64,000 nt of DNA from positions 86,462,360 to 86,526,359 of the forward strand of contig CM076847.1 in assembly GCA_039519185.1 (NCBI GenBank), written 5' to 3'. The notes under the pieces are model-generated. The model had not been told where the DNA came from. It saw nothing but the letters and a program-made list of their open reading frames with translations, and did no database searches. This stretch comes from Astragalus membranaceus. Its lineage: Eukaryota; Streptophyta; Magnoliopsida; Fabales; Fabaceae. Position numbers and translations under genes: made by a program. Each line of letters starts with the position of its first letter. Position 1 is the stretch's first letter. Shown here piece by piece: positions 43,620-54,944 of the stretch.

Positions 43620-46084
43620 GTTGTGGCTAATGAGTAATAGACCAAAAGTTACATATCGATGGAGAGTGGGAAAAATTTGAATACATGATTTTTTTTTGAC
43701 ACAATTATATACATGATTAAAATTTACAGTTTAGTTTAATGACTAGTGTAACAATAGTGACTTATCAATATTTTTGAGGTGAGAAGTTAACGAAAATTTT
43801 ATCAATTTATGTTTTTTAGGTGATTTATCAATTTTTGTTTGCATCCAGGTAAAGTTTTATTTTTGTTTTTATTCTGTATTGATTTTGACATACTTTCATT
43901 CTATACTAATAGGGCATTATATTAAATATTAATTATGCAATATAATATCTATTTTTGTCATTTGCATTTCAGATTCAATAGCTATGGCTCGAATTATTTC
44001 AATAATTGTCTATTTAATTTGCTACTCATTTCAGATTCAATAGTTATGGGTCGAATCATTTCAAAATAAGAGTTTAAATGCTAAATGATATTGATTTGAA
44101 AAATGTCATGTTGAATTACTTTTTTTGTAACTGATATCAATCAAGTATTAATTACCATTAAAACATTCCTAATTTGGCTATTAATAGGTGTATATTGTGT
44201 TAGGTATTGTGAATTACAACAATATTAACATGCAAAAGAAATGAATAAAATTGTAACCAAATTAAAAAATTTAAAAATCACCATTAAGAACAGATCATGT
44301 TAATTTATTTTATTTAAATATTTAAATAATACGTCAAAACATATGTTACTCTTTAATATTTGATAAAATATTTTCAGTTTTAATTTTATAAAAATATCAG
44401 ATAATTTGTCCGAAGAATTATAAACCAAAATTTAAATTATTGTGTTTTAAAAATTTAATAAGTAAATCAAATGTTGTTAAAAAATTACTTAGAATAGTCG
44501 TTTTTAAAAATTTAAAATTTAAAATTGAAATTTTAAAATAAAAGTAATACAAATAGAGATAACCTGTCATCGTCCGCCAGTCTCTCAACTTTAGTGTCGT
44601 CACTTTTGTAAACCGAGAGATTAGCCAAGAGTTTCTCCGCCGATTTCCTATCAAGCAAACTTAATTTTGTTAGTGCTCATACCTTAAACACCAATGCATG
44701 GTGCATTACTACTTGTTCTGAAATTGAAACGAAGTGCAACCAATCACAGAAAGAAAAAAAATTGAAAAGAAGGTAAGAGCCAAAACATAAATAGCATAAT
44801 GTGTTCGGCTAGCTAGCTGGTACTGTAATGTGAAGCAACTCCCTTCGCAACTTTTTGAACCACAATATACACCATAACAACATATAAGATGTGACAATAA
44901 AAAGTACCAACTCTCAATTTCAGATAATTGATTTTTTGAGTATCAATCGCAGCACAATTTATTAATGTCTTAATCATCATAAAAAAATATCATAGAGCCA
45001 AGTGATTCATCTATATGTTGAACACGACACTAAAAGAATTTACACAAAAAACCTTGAAAAAATGCTGAAATAACAAATATTTGCTTGGTGACAAAGCTTT
45101 ATAATCGATTGCACTGAATGAAAATTTACCTTGACATGGAGAGAATCATGATTATCACTCAGATGGTGTTTGTGAAAATGAAGTGCAACATCGGTATTTA
45201 TCAAGACGAAAACAGTAGCACCAATTTGAGTTATTTATCAAGACGAAAACAGCGGCACCGGTATGATCAAAAACCCTTATTTGAGGACCATCTCTATAAA
45301 TCAAATAAGACAGATTTAAAAACCAAAAAATAAATCAAATAAAGAACCTATGAAAATCAAATTTTAGAGAACAGATAATTACCCGCAACTAGCAACAGCC
45401 TCAGCAATGGTAGCCAGCACGATGAAACTACAATCATGTTCATAGACGAAAACGATGGATTAGCGATAGGAGTAGCCAAAAGTACTAAATACATTAAACA
45501 AAAAAATGATTTATACATCATTTTGATGATGATTGAGACCAGGTAGTGTTATGTTATCATTGAAAAACAAAAACTCATCAATTTCGCATTCCATTAAACC
45601 CACAGTGATCAAGAAATATATGACGAAATTAAATGGGTGACGTTTTGTGTGTTTTAGCATTAGGAGTGACTATATTTATAGTTAAAATTTGAGTTAATAT
45701 AAGAGGGAAATCGAAATTTGACTTGAAAATTGAACTTTTTAAAAATGGTGGGAACTGGTATTTCAAATTGTAAATTGAACTTTTTAAAATTGAATTTGTA
45801 TTTCAACTTGAAATTTGAATTGAAATTTGAATCCTAATTTGGTGGGTGTTACGTTGACTATTATGGAATACGTTTACTATAGATGCCTAAATATATATGG
45901 AATGTGTTTACTATGAATTGCTTAATTTCTATGGTATAAATCCAACGGATGAGAGATATATATTAAGATCCAATGGTCTTATTTAATTCATCTTATTTAA
46001 TTTCATAGTGGACCAATTGTAAAATTCCATGTAGGATGACAATTTAACATGAGCATTAAAAATGTTTCCCACAAAACGTGGTGG
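43620..46084. other. AT-rich intergenic region
   Basis: No gene recognised. Short direct repeats occur: a 'catttcagattcaatag' phrase at about 43966 and 44027, and 'tatttatcaagacgaaaacag' at about 45194 and 45233. The 44400-44560 stretch is A/T-rich low complexity. No transposon ends were identified with confidence. Confidence 0.5.
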
Positions 46085-46270
46085 TGATGACACCTAGGAA
46101 AGAGGTGCTTTGAGGCACCTATGAATTTGTATTTTAAATAGATTAGTTAGGTGAGATTGGATCTATATATAAGGTCAAACTCATTGTATTCAATTCATTC
46201 CATTTTTATTTCAATGAAATATTCAATTCATTTTTATCTATTTCGTTATCTTCAATATGGTATCAGGAGC
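46085..46270 (+). repeat. Short LTR (about 170 bp) with Met-initiator PBS
   Basis: TGATGACACCTAGGAAAGAG at 46085 to ATCTTCA at 46254 has TG...CA ends. It is followed three bases later by TGGTATCAGGAGC (46258-46270), a PBS-like sequence. The LTR holds a TATATATAAGG motif at about 46164. No second copy was found downstream, so this is a partial copia-like element. LTR boundaries are inferred. Confidence 0.6.
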
Positions 46271-47015
46271 GATATAACTTCCGCGTTCCTTTCTTCTCGA
46301 TGATTCCTCCATTGCATTCTCACGAATTTCTTCTTCTGTTTTGCGATTCATGAACAATGGGGCTCATTGTGGTATCAGAAGAAATTTCTTAATTTTATCT
46401 TCATTTTATTAGTTTTCCTCTTTTTTCTCTTTTCATGGTGATTATAACCATGGAAATATCTGTTTCGCAATTCTTTCTGGTTTCGTGATTTCTCCTTCTT
46501 CACTTGTGATTCTTGCCTTGGATTTGCACTTTCGCAGTTCCGTTTCTTTAATTCAACGCATTTCTTTGATTCATCTTGCGTGTTCATTTTGGCTTTTGCC
46601 ATTGGTGTTAGAGGATTTGTGATCTCTGACTGTTGACTTGTTGTGCGTTGCGTTCTTTCTTCATTACGTTCGCGTGTTCCGCATTTTCGCACATCTCGTT
46701 TTGGCGTTCGTTCACATCGCCGTATTGCATCACGCTTCAATGTCCTCCTTTCATTTTGGTTTTGATGATTGTGATCTGAAGCAGAGTTCCATTTTCATTT
46801 TGGATCGAGTTTCGATTTCATTTTCGATCTTGAATCATCTAAAATTTTGGCTTTTGCCGTTTGTCTTGGAGGATTTGTGATCTCCTCAATTTCGTTCAGG
46901 CATTTTTTTTCAAACACTTGATGGTTTTCATTTTCTCTATGTCAATTTTTGATTCTAAGCTTTTATTGCAATTGTTTTCCATTTCATTGTCCTCAGATTC
47001 TTCTGTTTGTGAGTC

Positions 47016-47436
47016 ATGGTGGCCAAAAAGACCATTGAGACCTTCTCAAAGAGTTTGATTGAGGATGTTCATAATGGGGTTGTTTGAAACAAACCGGTGT
47101 AAGTTTACGGTATATGATGGAGTTTGGTTCCGAACCTACAAAAAGAATTTGTTGATTTCTGCATAGTTTCTTCATAAGGAACTTGCCATTAGAATTGCTA
47201 GAACAGCTGTTGAACTTGAGAATCTACCTTATGGTTTGTCTCAAAAACCTGTTGTCATAAAGGTTAGGGATTGGTACGTGGATTCTTTCCATGATATTGG
47301 ATCTTCACCTGAGATCAAGAATATGAGGGATGAAAAAGGGTTTACAGATATAATCAAGGCCATCAAAGTGAGACACAACAATGTGGTACCTACAATGGCC
47401 TTGGGTGTTCAGCAATTGAAGAAAGATGCCACAACC
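47016..47436 (+). pseudogene. Mitochondrial pyruvate dehydrogenase kinase fragment (pseudogene)
   Basis: About 140 codons resemble the N-terminal part of plant pyruvate dehydrogenase kinase: MVAKKTIETFSKSLIEDVH, then (one frame change after 47070) YMMEFGSEPTKRNLLISA, then FLHKELAIRIARTAVELE, LPYGLSQKPVVIKVRDWYVD and IKAIKVRHNNVVPTMALGV. The kinase phosphorylates E1-alpha of the mitochondrial complex. Damage is one frame shift and a TAG at 47164-47166 in place of Gln. Homology stops near 47436 (QQLKKDA), and no histidine-kinase-like ATP-binding domain follows. The fragment lies 750 bp downstream of the PBS of the short LTR, so it may have been captured by that element. It has no introns over its length. 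Confidence 0.85.
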
Positions 47437-47518
47437 TTCATAGTTATGTATGGTTTTACAATTTTTTGCCGATGTATTCCCGGCATTTTTTGTTGTAATT
47501 TTTCATTGTAATGGCAAT

Positions 47519-47655
47519 TTAGACTCGTATAGCCATAACATTATAAAGCTCAACTAGCCTCAGGTCCTGAAGAAAGCCTGTTCATAATGATCATAGCGAA
47601 ACAAGCACCAATTAGACTCGTATAGCCATAACATTATAAAGCTCAACTAGCCTCA
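47519..47655 (+). repeat. 44-bp direct repeat
   Basis: Identical 44-bp copies at 47519-47562 and 47612-47655, 93 bp apart, starting TTAGACTCGTATAGCC. The intervening sequence is unrelated. No TE was recognised. Confidence 0.85.
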
Positions 47656-47960
47656 AAAATTCAAAATTAAAGAAGAAACACTAAAACAATGGCAATTTAG
47701 TACTACTGTTACTACTACGGCAAATCTCATTTAAACTTTCAACGCACAAATAGAAAATCACAATTAAATTCAATAAACAAAGGTAATAATCATGTGAATT
47801 CTGACATTTAGAGACAATTGACTCACCTTTCTAGGATCTAAAACCCAAAGAGGGTCTTGCAGAGATTTAACAAAAAATCAGCGACGGGCAAGAATGAAAA
47901 GAACTCAATGTAACTTTCTTGTATTCACGACCCTTTTTTTTATTACAGGCAAAATGATTA

Positions 47961-48374
47961 TGAATTAGTGTGTTAGTTGTTAGAGGGGAGGGGGGAGCGG
48001 GATTCGAACCCAGTACACATACATTTTCATCAATAATGTCTCTTTCACTTAACTAAGTGTGCTACCCTTCTTGTTTGGCTATGATCATTTTCATCGTACG
48101 GTACTTTACAACCGTACCCTATATAATTTTTGCAAAATTCAAGTACGGTACCATAGTATCGTACCCATGAATTAGTGTGTTAGTTGTTAGAGGGGAGGGG
48201 GAGCGGGATTCGAACCCAGTACACGTACATTTTCACCAATAAAGTCTCTTTCACTTAACCAAGTGTGCTACCCTTCTTGTTTGGCTATGATCATTTTCAT
48301 CGTACAACACTTTACAACCGTACCCTATATAATTTTTGCAAAATTCAAGTACGGTACCATAGTATCGTACCAGT
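47961..48374 (-). repeat. Tandem duplication of a tRNA-like SINE segment (207-bp units)
   Basis: Two units, 47961-48167 and 48168-48374, about 95 percent identical. Each has on the minus strand a pol III B-box-like GGGTTCGAATCCC (complement at 47999-48011 and 48205-48217), and about 50 bases before it an A-box-like GTAGCACACTTAGTTAAGTG. That is the layout of a tRNA-derived SINE. The rest of each unit has GTACGGTACC-type palindromes, which continue to about 48440. It is not a functional tRNA gene: the stem pairing expected of a cloverleaf is not apparent. Confidence 0.65.
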
Positions 48375-48889
48375 TCGGTACTTTGGTACCGTACCGTGGT
48401 GTGCAACAAATCATAAGCCACGGTACTATAGTACTGTATCGTTGAGACCCAGAAAAAAGGGACACACTTGAAACTATTTTTTTTATTAATGGTATTTTGG
48501 TCTTTTCACAGAGTTAGGGGTTGTTTAGTGAGTAGGAGGGGGACTGTAAGAAGTATGGCCTTAAACCAATCAACTCTAATACCAAATTGGGTCATATGAA
48601 GGCAGCCCAATCCGCAACCACAACTCAGACTCTCTCTTCGGTCACGTATTTCTAACAAGCCCAACGGTCCTAAAACTTGCAGTGACTGCTCCAACTATTT
48701 GTAACAACCAAAAATCTTTGTTGAGAACAACATAGTCTCTTCTGGAGATTGGTGATTTTTATACCCCCACACATGGATCCCATACCCCCCACATATTTTA
48801 ATTATCCCCATATTACCCCTCTCATTTATTTCAGATTTCCCGCGAGTGGTAAAATATTTTTACTCAACGGATCTACCAAAAGACAGGTA
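48375..48889. other. Intergenic sequence with no gene
   Basis: Continues the GTACCGTAC palindromes to about 48445, then AT-rich sequence. No coding or TE feature is supported. Confidence 0.4.
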
Positions 48890-49390
48890 ATTCCGGTATG
48901 CATTTATTAGACATATATACAGATTTATCTTTTAAAATGAGAAATCCGTTGTTGGATTTGTGTCAAACGGATTTATGTTTTAAATTGATAAATTCGTAGT
49001 CATTTATTTTTGTGACAAAAGATTTATCTATTTAAAACAGAAATCCATCATTGATTATTCAACAAAGGATTTATGACACAAATATAAATGACAACAGATT
49101 TATCATTTTTAATAGATAAATCTGTACAGATTTATCTTTATATACTAGATAAATCCGTTGTTGAATAATCAATAACAGATTTATCTTTTAAATAGATAAA
49201 CTTGATCATAAATTAATAGACAAATCCGTTGTGCATTTTTCAACTACGGATTTATTTACTAAAAAGATAAATCCGTCATTTTGAAAAAAAAATATAAACA
49301 GATTTATCTATTTGATAAATCCGTCATTGAAAATTTTTCAACTACAAAATTTATCTATTAAAATATATAAATTCGTTTAAAAAAATTTAC
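48890..49390. repeat. Degenerate array of ATAAATCCGTT / AACGGATTTAT phrases
   Basis: More than ten copies in both orientations of GATAAATCCGTT or its complement, with variants, spread irregularly over about 500 bp. Successive facing copies could fold into small hairpins. No known element was recognised. Confidence 0.7.
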
Positions 49391-49593
49391 AGAGATAATA
49401 TGGGGAAGTGAATAAAAATCACCTTGAGCTTCCGGATCTTTTTTTCTTTTACCAAAGTCTTCGGGATCTTCTTTATGGAAGAAGTGAATAAAATGACTGA
49501 AAAATCGGCATTTGTTATATTACATGCATAGCCTTTTGAAACTGTCAATATCTTTTTGATCAAAATTGGAACTGTCATTATAATTCTACAAAT

Positions 49594-50166
49594 TTTTTCT
49601 CAAAAGAAACCCCGGCCGACTTCCCATTTTCTCTACTCTCCTCTTCTTTCTTGTTCACCTATCAGAAGGAGGTGGTTTTAGGTCAGTTTTTGGCCTAAAA
49701 TCACCCATCTATATTGTTTGTTTCCCGTATTTTTATCTAAATAAGTGGTTACCACATAGATCTAACTTTTATTTCATTTTTTTATTCGTCGTCTGAGTGC
49801 GGCGTTATTGTTGTTCGTCGTCTTGGTGCGGCGTGTTTGATTTCCCGTCTTGTTGCAATGTTCGTTTCGATTTCCCGTCTTGTTGCGGTGTTCGTTTGGT
49901 TTGCAGATCAACAGATCAACTTCGATCAATTTCAGATTCAACCAATGACTTGGGTCTCAAAGTTACAGATCCGGAAGCATGGGTACTCCGGTGACTTTTA
50001 TTTTGTTACATTTGTAGGCATTAAGCCGTTTTACGCTATTAACTTGGGTGTTGTGAGTTTGTTCGCACATTCATCCTTTATATTTTTAGCAGTGCTGAAT
50101 TTGTATTATCATCGAAGTAATCTTTCAATTTGAATGAATGAATATCATTATTAAGTCAAAAAAAAA
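49594..50166 (+). mobile_element. A-tailed retroposon (573 bp) with 15-bp target duplication
   Basis: Flanked by identical TATAATTCTACAAAT at 49579-49593 and 50167-50181, with a run of nine A just before the second copy. This is the signature of target-primed reverse transcription. The body has a pyrimidine-rich start, a GC-rich section of duplicated 'gatttcccgtcttgttgc' phrases (49837-49895) and an AATGAATATCATTATTAAGTC tail. It has no RT. It is a non-autonomous LINE derivative or a retrocopy of an untranslated region. Confidence 0.8.
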
Positions 50167-50181
50167 TATAATTCTACAAAT

Positions 50182-51138
50182 ATTTTTTGTTACTTCCATT
50201 TTCATACTAATTTGGTTGAAAGCTGATGAAGATACGTCTATTTTTTTTTTATCAGCAAGAAAATAATGTGTGTACTGTGCAGTAAAAAATTATGGAAGAC
50301 ATAATGTGTCAATATAACGTATATTAGCACTTCAAATGTTTTTGTTTACGAGTGGTAAATACTACATATAATCTCACACGTAAAGGAGAGATTATATGAT
50401 TTAAATTTGGGTAACCACGAAAAATATTCAACCTAAGAGCCCAATTGTTTCAAATTAAGCTCGAGCAACAGCTTCCCTGTTTATGATAGTGCTGTAAAAA
50501 ATGACACTACCTTCAATCAGAATTATAGCTTTGTGAATTGTGACGGCTAAGCCAAGATGAATCTTATCATTTCATTTATGCTTTATCTTGATTATAGCTT
50601 TGTGAATTGTGACACTACCTTAAATCATGGATACAGTACATGATCGGTGAGAGCTCTCTTGAAAGGAAAATGGCTCTAAACCTACCTTATCATCCAAGGC
50701 CACATATTGGATTAAACACTTTATGTTGTCAAGATTATGAGTGGTTAAAAAAGGATTTGTAGCTTTTCATGATGGTAGGAATAACCTTTTTAGCACAAAA
50801 TTTATCCATTTTTAAACACACATGATGTTTGGCTTTTGTTGCCACAGTATCATTTAAGATTACATGTTGGATACGCCCAATATCTACTTTGTACATATTA
50901 TCCCCATGGAAATCAATGGCAAGCTCATATATAATTAATTCTTCCTGAAATTTGTATCTTTGCTCAAACTTCAAAGTGACAACTAGGTTTTGTCGTCATC
51001 ATCATTGAACATTTACTTGATGGTCGAGAAATGGACTACAAGGTCTGCAAATATAATGATGATATTTCTTAACAAGTTAGTAGTATAATTTCTGAGGTTT
51101 AATTTAAATGAATTTACATGAGATGTTAATGTTATCGC
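50182..51138. other. Intergenic region before the copia element
   Basis: No gene is supported. A direct repeat of about 23 bp (ATTATAGCTTTGTGAATTGTGAC) is at about 50521 and 50592. The region ends with the target duplication ATCGC of the copia element at 51134-51138. Confidence 0.5.
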
Positions 51139-51373
51139 TGTGAATAAGGAATAAAAGAAGGCTGTAAATAGTAGTTGTAGATTTATTTATATGCTTATGT
51201 TTTGGCCCAGGTCCGTTAGGTCTTATTAGAGAAGGCTATTTAAACTCTCTTGTACTTTGTATTCAGATCATCGAAACATTATCAATAAAACGGAACTACA
51301 GCTACTCTGTAGTCGCAGACGTAGGCAATCTTTGGCCGAACTGCGTAAACAATATCGTGTGTTATGTTTGACA
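51139..51373 (+). repeat. Copia left LTR (235 bp)
   Basis: TGTGAATAAGGAATAAAAGA to GTTATGTTTGACA. Contains TATTTAAACTC (about 51237) as a TATA-like element and AATAAAA near 51280 as a polyadenylation-like signal. Paired with 56160-56394. Confidence 0.95.
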
Positions 51374-52135
51374 TGGTATCAGTAGGGTTGCGATCATCCC
51401 TGTGATTTCGATCTCTCCGTTTCTGAGTTTGTGGATCTCTTGATCGTTGTTCGGTTTTTTTTCCGTGCATCCTTTGGTTCAAGAAGGAGATCTCTGTTTT
51501 CGCTGATTCTGGTCAGTTCGGATCCTCTTGGTTCTTCGATTCTGTGTGCCGTCTTCGTGGATCTCTTCGTCTTCGGTTCGGATCTCTTTCGGTGTGCGCA
51601 GTTCTGTGCGCGATCTCTCCGTGCGTCGTGGTTCGCGCTTCGTGGTGCGCCGTCGCCGTTGGTTGTTGTGCTCGCCGTTGGTAGTTGTGCTCGCCGTTGG
51701 TTGTTCTGTTCTTACGAGTCTCTGGATTTCTGGATCTGTTCTGCTCGCGTTCTCTTTTCTCCTGGTTCTCTTCGATTCGCCTGGATTCTCCTGGTTCTCT
51801 TCGCTTCTCTTTTGATTCGCCTGGTTCCCTGTTTGAGTTTTCAGTCCTCGTTCTTCTCTGTTTGCGATTTGCAGCATAGTTCACGGTTCTTCGCGCTGTG
51901 GTCTGCTTGTTGTTTGTGCCGTCGGTGTCCGTGCGCACCTCACTACTGTGTGCTGCTGGTAGGGTGGGCTACGGTGCGCCTTTGCGTTTTCCAGATCTAA
52001 GGTGCGCTCCTGTTCCTTGTTGGTAGGGTGCGCTACTGTGTGCTGCTGGTAGGATGATCTACAGTGTGCTCCTTTTGTGCTGTTTGACTTTTAGTTTTAT
52101 TACAATTATATTGCAAACTACAGTAATTATTTTTA

Positions 52136-54400
52136 ATGGCTTCGGAAGGAAGAGATAATTTTTGTGTTCGTTTTACTGGCAAGAATTATGCTGCTTGGGA
52201 ATTTCAATTCAAGATGTATGTCAAAGGAAAAGGATTATGGAGTCACCTTGATGGGGTCTCTAAAGCGCCAGCAGATAAACCCGCCTTAGACGCGTGGGAA
52301 GTCCAAGATGCTCAGATTATTTCTTGGATCCTCAGTACTATTGATCCTCAGATGATCAATAATTTGCGAGCATTTTCAACTGCTCATGAGATGTGGAATT
52401 ATTTGCAGCGTATTTACAACCAGGACAATACAGTTAAGCGTTTTCAATTGGAGTTAGAGATTGCCAATTACAAACAAGGTAATTTGTCAATTCAAGAATA
52501 TTATTCTGGTTTTTTAAATTTATGGACAGAACACTCTACTATTATATATGCTGTCGTTCCCAAACCATCCCTGTCGGTCGTTCGTGATGTGTATGATACT
52601 AGTAAGCGGGATCAATTTCTCATGAAACTTCGTCCGGAATTTGAGGCTGTTCGGGGTGCCTTGTTGAATAGGAACCTTGTGCCTTCCTTGGATATCTGTG
52701 TTGGTGAACTGCTCAAGGAAGACCAACGTCTGAATACTCAAGGAACCATGCTTCATGATCCCGTCCATTCTGAACCTGTGACTGTCGCGTATGCTGCACA
52801 GCATAGAGGCGTAGGCCGTGATATGCGACAAACTCAATGCTTCTCATGTAAAGAATTTGGACATATTGCTCGTAGTTGTCCTAAGAAAGTTTGCAATTAC
52901 TGCAAGCAGCGGGGTCATTTCATCTCTGCATGTCCTACGCGTCCTCCACGACCGACTAGGCATCCGGCACATGCATTCCATGCCACTACTACTTCCACCA
53001 CTGGTTCATCTAGCTCTGCTGCTAGTCCTTCCACCACTGGTGCATCTGATGGTGGTGCTCTTCAACCGGAATTAATTCAAATGGTACTATCTGCTCTTTC
53101 TGCCTTGGGTGTTACTGGTATGTCTTCTTTCATTTCTTGGTTACTTGACTCTGGTGCATCGAATCACATGACGAGTTCCTCTGAACTCTTGCACAATTTA
53201 CGTTCTTATATTGGTAATCAAAAAATTCAAATTGGTAATGGGAGTACCCTTCCTATAACGAATGTTGGTGACATTAATTCTACCTTTAGAAATGTACTGG
53301 TAGCACCTGGCCTTGCCTCAAATTTATTGTCTGCTGGTCAATTAGTTGATGAAGGCTGTGATGTTCATCTTACTCCGGATGGTTGTCTTGTGCAGGATCG
53401 GGTGTCAGGGAAGGTGATCGCGAAGGGGCCTAAAGTTGGAAGAGTGTTTCCACTCCAGTTTTGTTCAAACCATTTATCTCTTGCTTGTAATAGTGTTTTG
53501 AATGCATGTGAGGATTGCCATAGGAAATTGGGCCATCCAAACTCTATTGTTTTGTCTCACTTATTTAAGACTGGTGTGTTAGGTACTAAACTGATAGATT
53601 CTAGTACCTCTATTTCATGTTCTGTTTGCAAATTAGCTAAAAGTAAAACTCTTCCTTTTCCGTCTGGTGCACATCGTGCTTCTACGTGTTTTGAGTTGAT
53701 TCATAGTGATGTTTGGGGGATTTCTCTTGTTGCTTCTCACGCTCACTACAAATATTTTGTCACCTTTATCGATGATTATAGCCGTTTTACTTGGATTTAT
53801 TTTCTTAAATCTAAATCTGAAGTCTTTTCTATGTTTAAGAAATTTTTGATGTATGTTGAAAATCAATTCCAAACCACTATTAGAATTATTCGGTCTGATT
53901 CAGGTGGTGAGTATATGTCTCGTGAGTTTCAGGAGTTTTTACATCAAAAAGGTATACTGTCTCAACGATCTTGTCCCAATACCCCTCATCAAAATGGTGT
54001 TGCAGAACGCAAGAATCGTCACTTGTTGGATGTGACACGTACCTTACTTCTCCAGGCCTCTGTTCCATCCAAATTCTGGGTGGAGGCTCTTTCAACAGCT
54101 GTCTTTTTGATCAACCGTCTTCCTTCCACGGTGATTGGGTTTGATTCTCCTCACTTTCGCCTTTTTAAAACTCAGCCTGATTACAGCAGTTTACATACTT
54201 TTGGGTGTGTATATTTTGTGCACCTCCCATCCATTGAAAGACATAATCTTGGAGCACAATCTGTCCAATGTGCATTTATGGGGTATAGTCAGTCTCATAA
54301 GGGTTTTGTGTGTTATGATGTCTCTAACCATCGTTTTCGCATTTCTAGGAATGTCACATTTTTCGATAATCAGTCTATGCTTGCTCTTCTCCTGGTTTGA
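52136..54400 (+). CDS. Copia Gag-protease-integrase frame
   Basis: Starts MASEGRDNFCVRF at 52136 with no in-frame rival upstream. Gag occupies residues 1-270, with the copia UBN2-like fold and two CCHC knuckles at residues 235-248 (CFSCKEFGHIARSC) and 253-266 (CNYCKQRGHFISAC). The protease active site LLDSGASNHM is at about 336-345. The Gag-preintegrase region has an HHCC-like pattern (HRKLGHPNS ... CSVCKLAKSK) at about 465-500. The integrase core shows HSDVWG near 525, DSGGEY near 590 and the HQNGVAERKNRHL region near 625. The frame stops at 54398-54400, before the RT, because of a 1-base shift within about 30 bases upstream; the next frame starts there. Confidence 0.92.
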   Translation: MASEGRDNFCVRFTGKNYAAWEFQFKMYVKGKGLWSHLDGVSKAPADKPALDAWEVQDAQIISWILSTIDPQMINNLRAFSTAHEMWNYLQRIYNQDNTVKRFQLELEIANYKQGNLSIQEYYSGFLNLWTEHSTIIYAVVPKPSLSVVRDVYDTSKRDQFLMKLRPEFEAVRGALLNRNLVPSLDICVGELLKEDQRLNTQGTMLHDPVHSEPVTVAYAAQHRGVGRDMRQTQCFSCKEFGHIARSCPKKVCNYCKQRGHFISACPTRPPRPTRHPAHAFHATTTSTTGSSSSAASPSTTGASDGGALQPELIQMVLSALSALGVTGMSSFISWLLDSGASNHMTSSSELLHNLRSYIGNQKIQIGNGSTLPITNVGDINSTFRNVLVAPGLASNLLSAGQLVDEGCDVHLTPDGCLVQDRVSGKVIAKGPKVGRVFPLQFCSNHLSLACNSVLNACEDCHRKLGHPNSIVLSHLFKTGVLGTKLIDSSTSISCSVCKLAKSKTLPFPSGAHRASTCFELIHSDVWGISLVASHAHYKYFVTFIDDYSRFTWIYFLKSKSEVFSMFKKFLMYVENQFQTTIRIIRSDSGGEYMSREFQEFLHQKGILSQRSCPNTPHQNGVAERKNRHLLDVTRTLLLQASVPSKFWVEALSTAVFLINRLPSTVIGFDSPHFRLFKTQPDYSSLHTFGCVYFVHLPSIERHNLGAQSVQCAFMGYSQSHKGFVCYDVSNHRFRISRNVTFFDNQSMLALLLV

Positions 54401-54915
54401 ATGATATTGCTATACTTCCGCAATTTTTTGATAAAACAGGACTCGTTCCCACTTCCCCTTCCGACACCGATCCTGATCCTGCTTCTGATCCTGCTCCAGA
54501 TCCTGTACCGCTGGCACCACGGCGTTCTGGTAGAACGTCTCGAGCACCTAACAGATACTCCCCAGACAGGTTTGGTTCCTCACATACTGCTTTAACTGCT
54601 TCTCTAACTGGCACATCTATTCCTACTTGTTACTCGCAGGCTGTTAAAGATGTGTCTTGGGTCAAAGCCATGAATGAGGAACTTCAGGCTCTTCAGGACA
54701 ATTTCACCTGGGATATTGTTCCTTGCCCTCCTGGCATCAAACCCATCGGCTGTAAATGGGTTTATTCTGTGAAATTGAATTCTGATGGATCTCTCAATCG
54801 GTATAAGGCTCGATTGGTTGCTTTAGGCAACAGGCAGGAATATGGTATTGATTATGATGAGACCTTTGCACCGGTTGCTAAAATGACTACTGTTAGAATG
54901 GTGCTCTCTCTATAG
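54397..54915 (+). pseudogene. Copia linker and RT N-terminal frame
   Basis: Continues the polyprotein in another frame: a Pro/Asp/Ser-rich linker with PSDTDPDPASDPAP and an acidic 'DPAPDP' run, then APRRSGRTSRAPNRYSPDRF and the RT start (WVKAMNEELQALQDNFTWD, CKWVYSVKLNSDGSL, YGIDYDETFAPVAKMTTVR). It stops at 54913-54915, at a CT-rich spot near 54905 where a 2-base expansion is the simplest explanation. It is part of the same element. Confidence 0.85.
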
Positions 54916-54944
54916 CTGCTTCTAATGGGTGGTCTCTCCACCAA

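Noticed and set aside
47999..48217. Possible tRNA genes from B-box sequences
   Set aside because: No cloverleaf or anticodon arm could be formed; the boxes are duplicated with a repeat unit and fit a SINE.
51431..52000. Long overlapping frames on both strands rich in Arg/Ser or Leu/Phe
   Set aside because: They are in the GC-rich untranslated leader of the copia element, between PBS and Gag; composition explains them.
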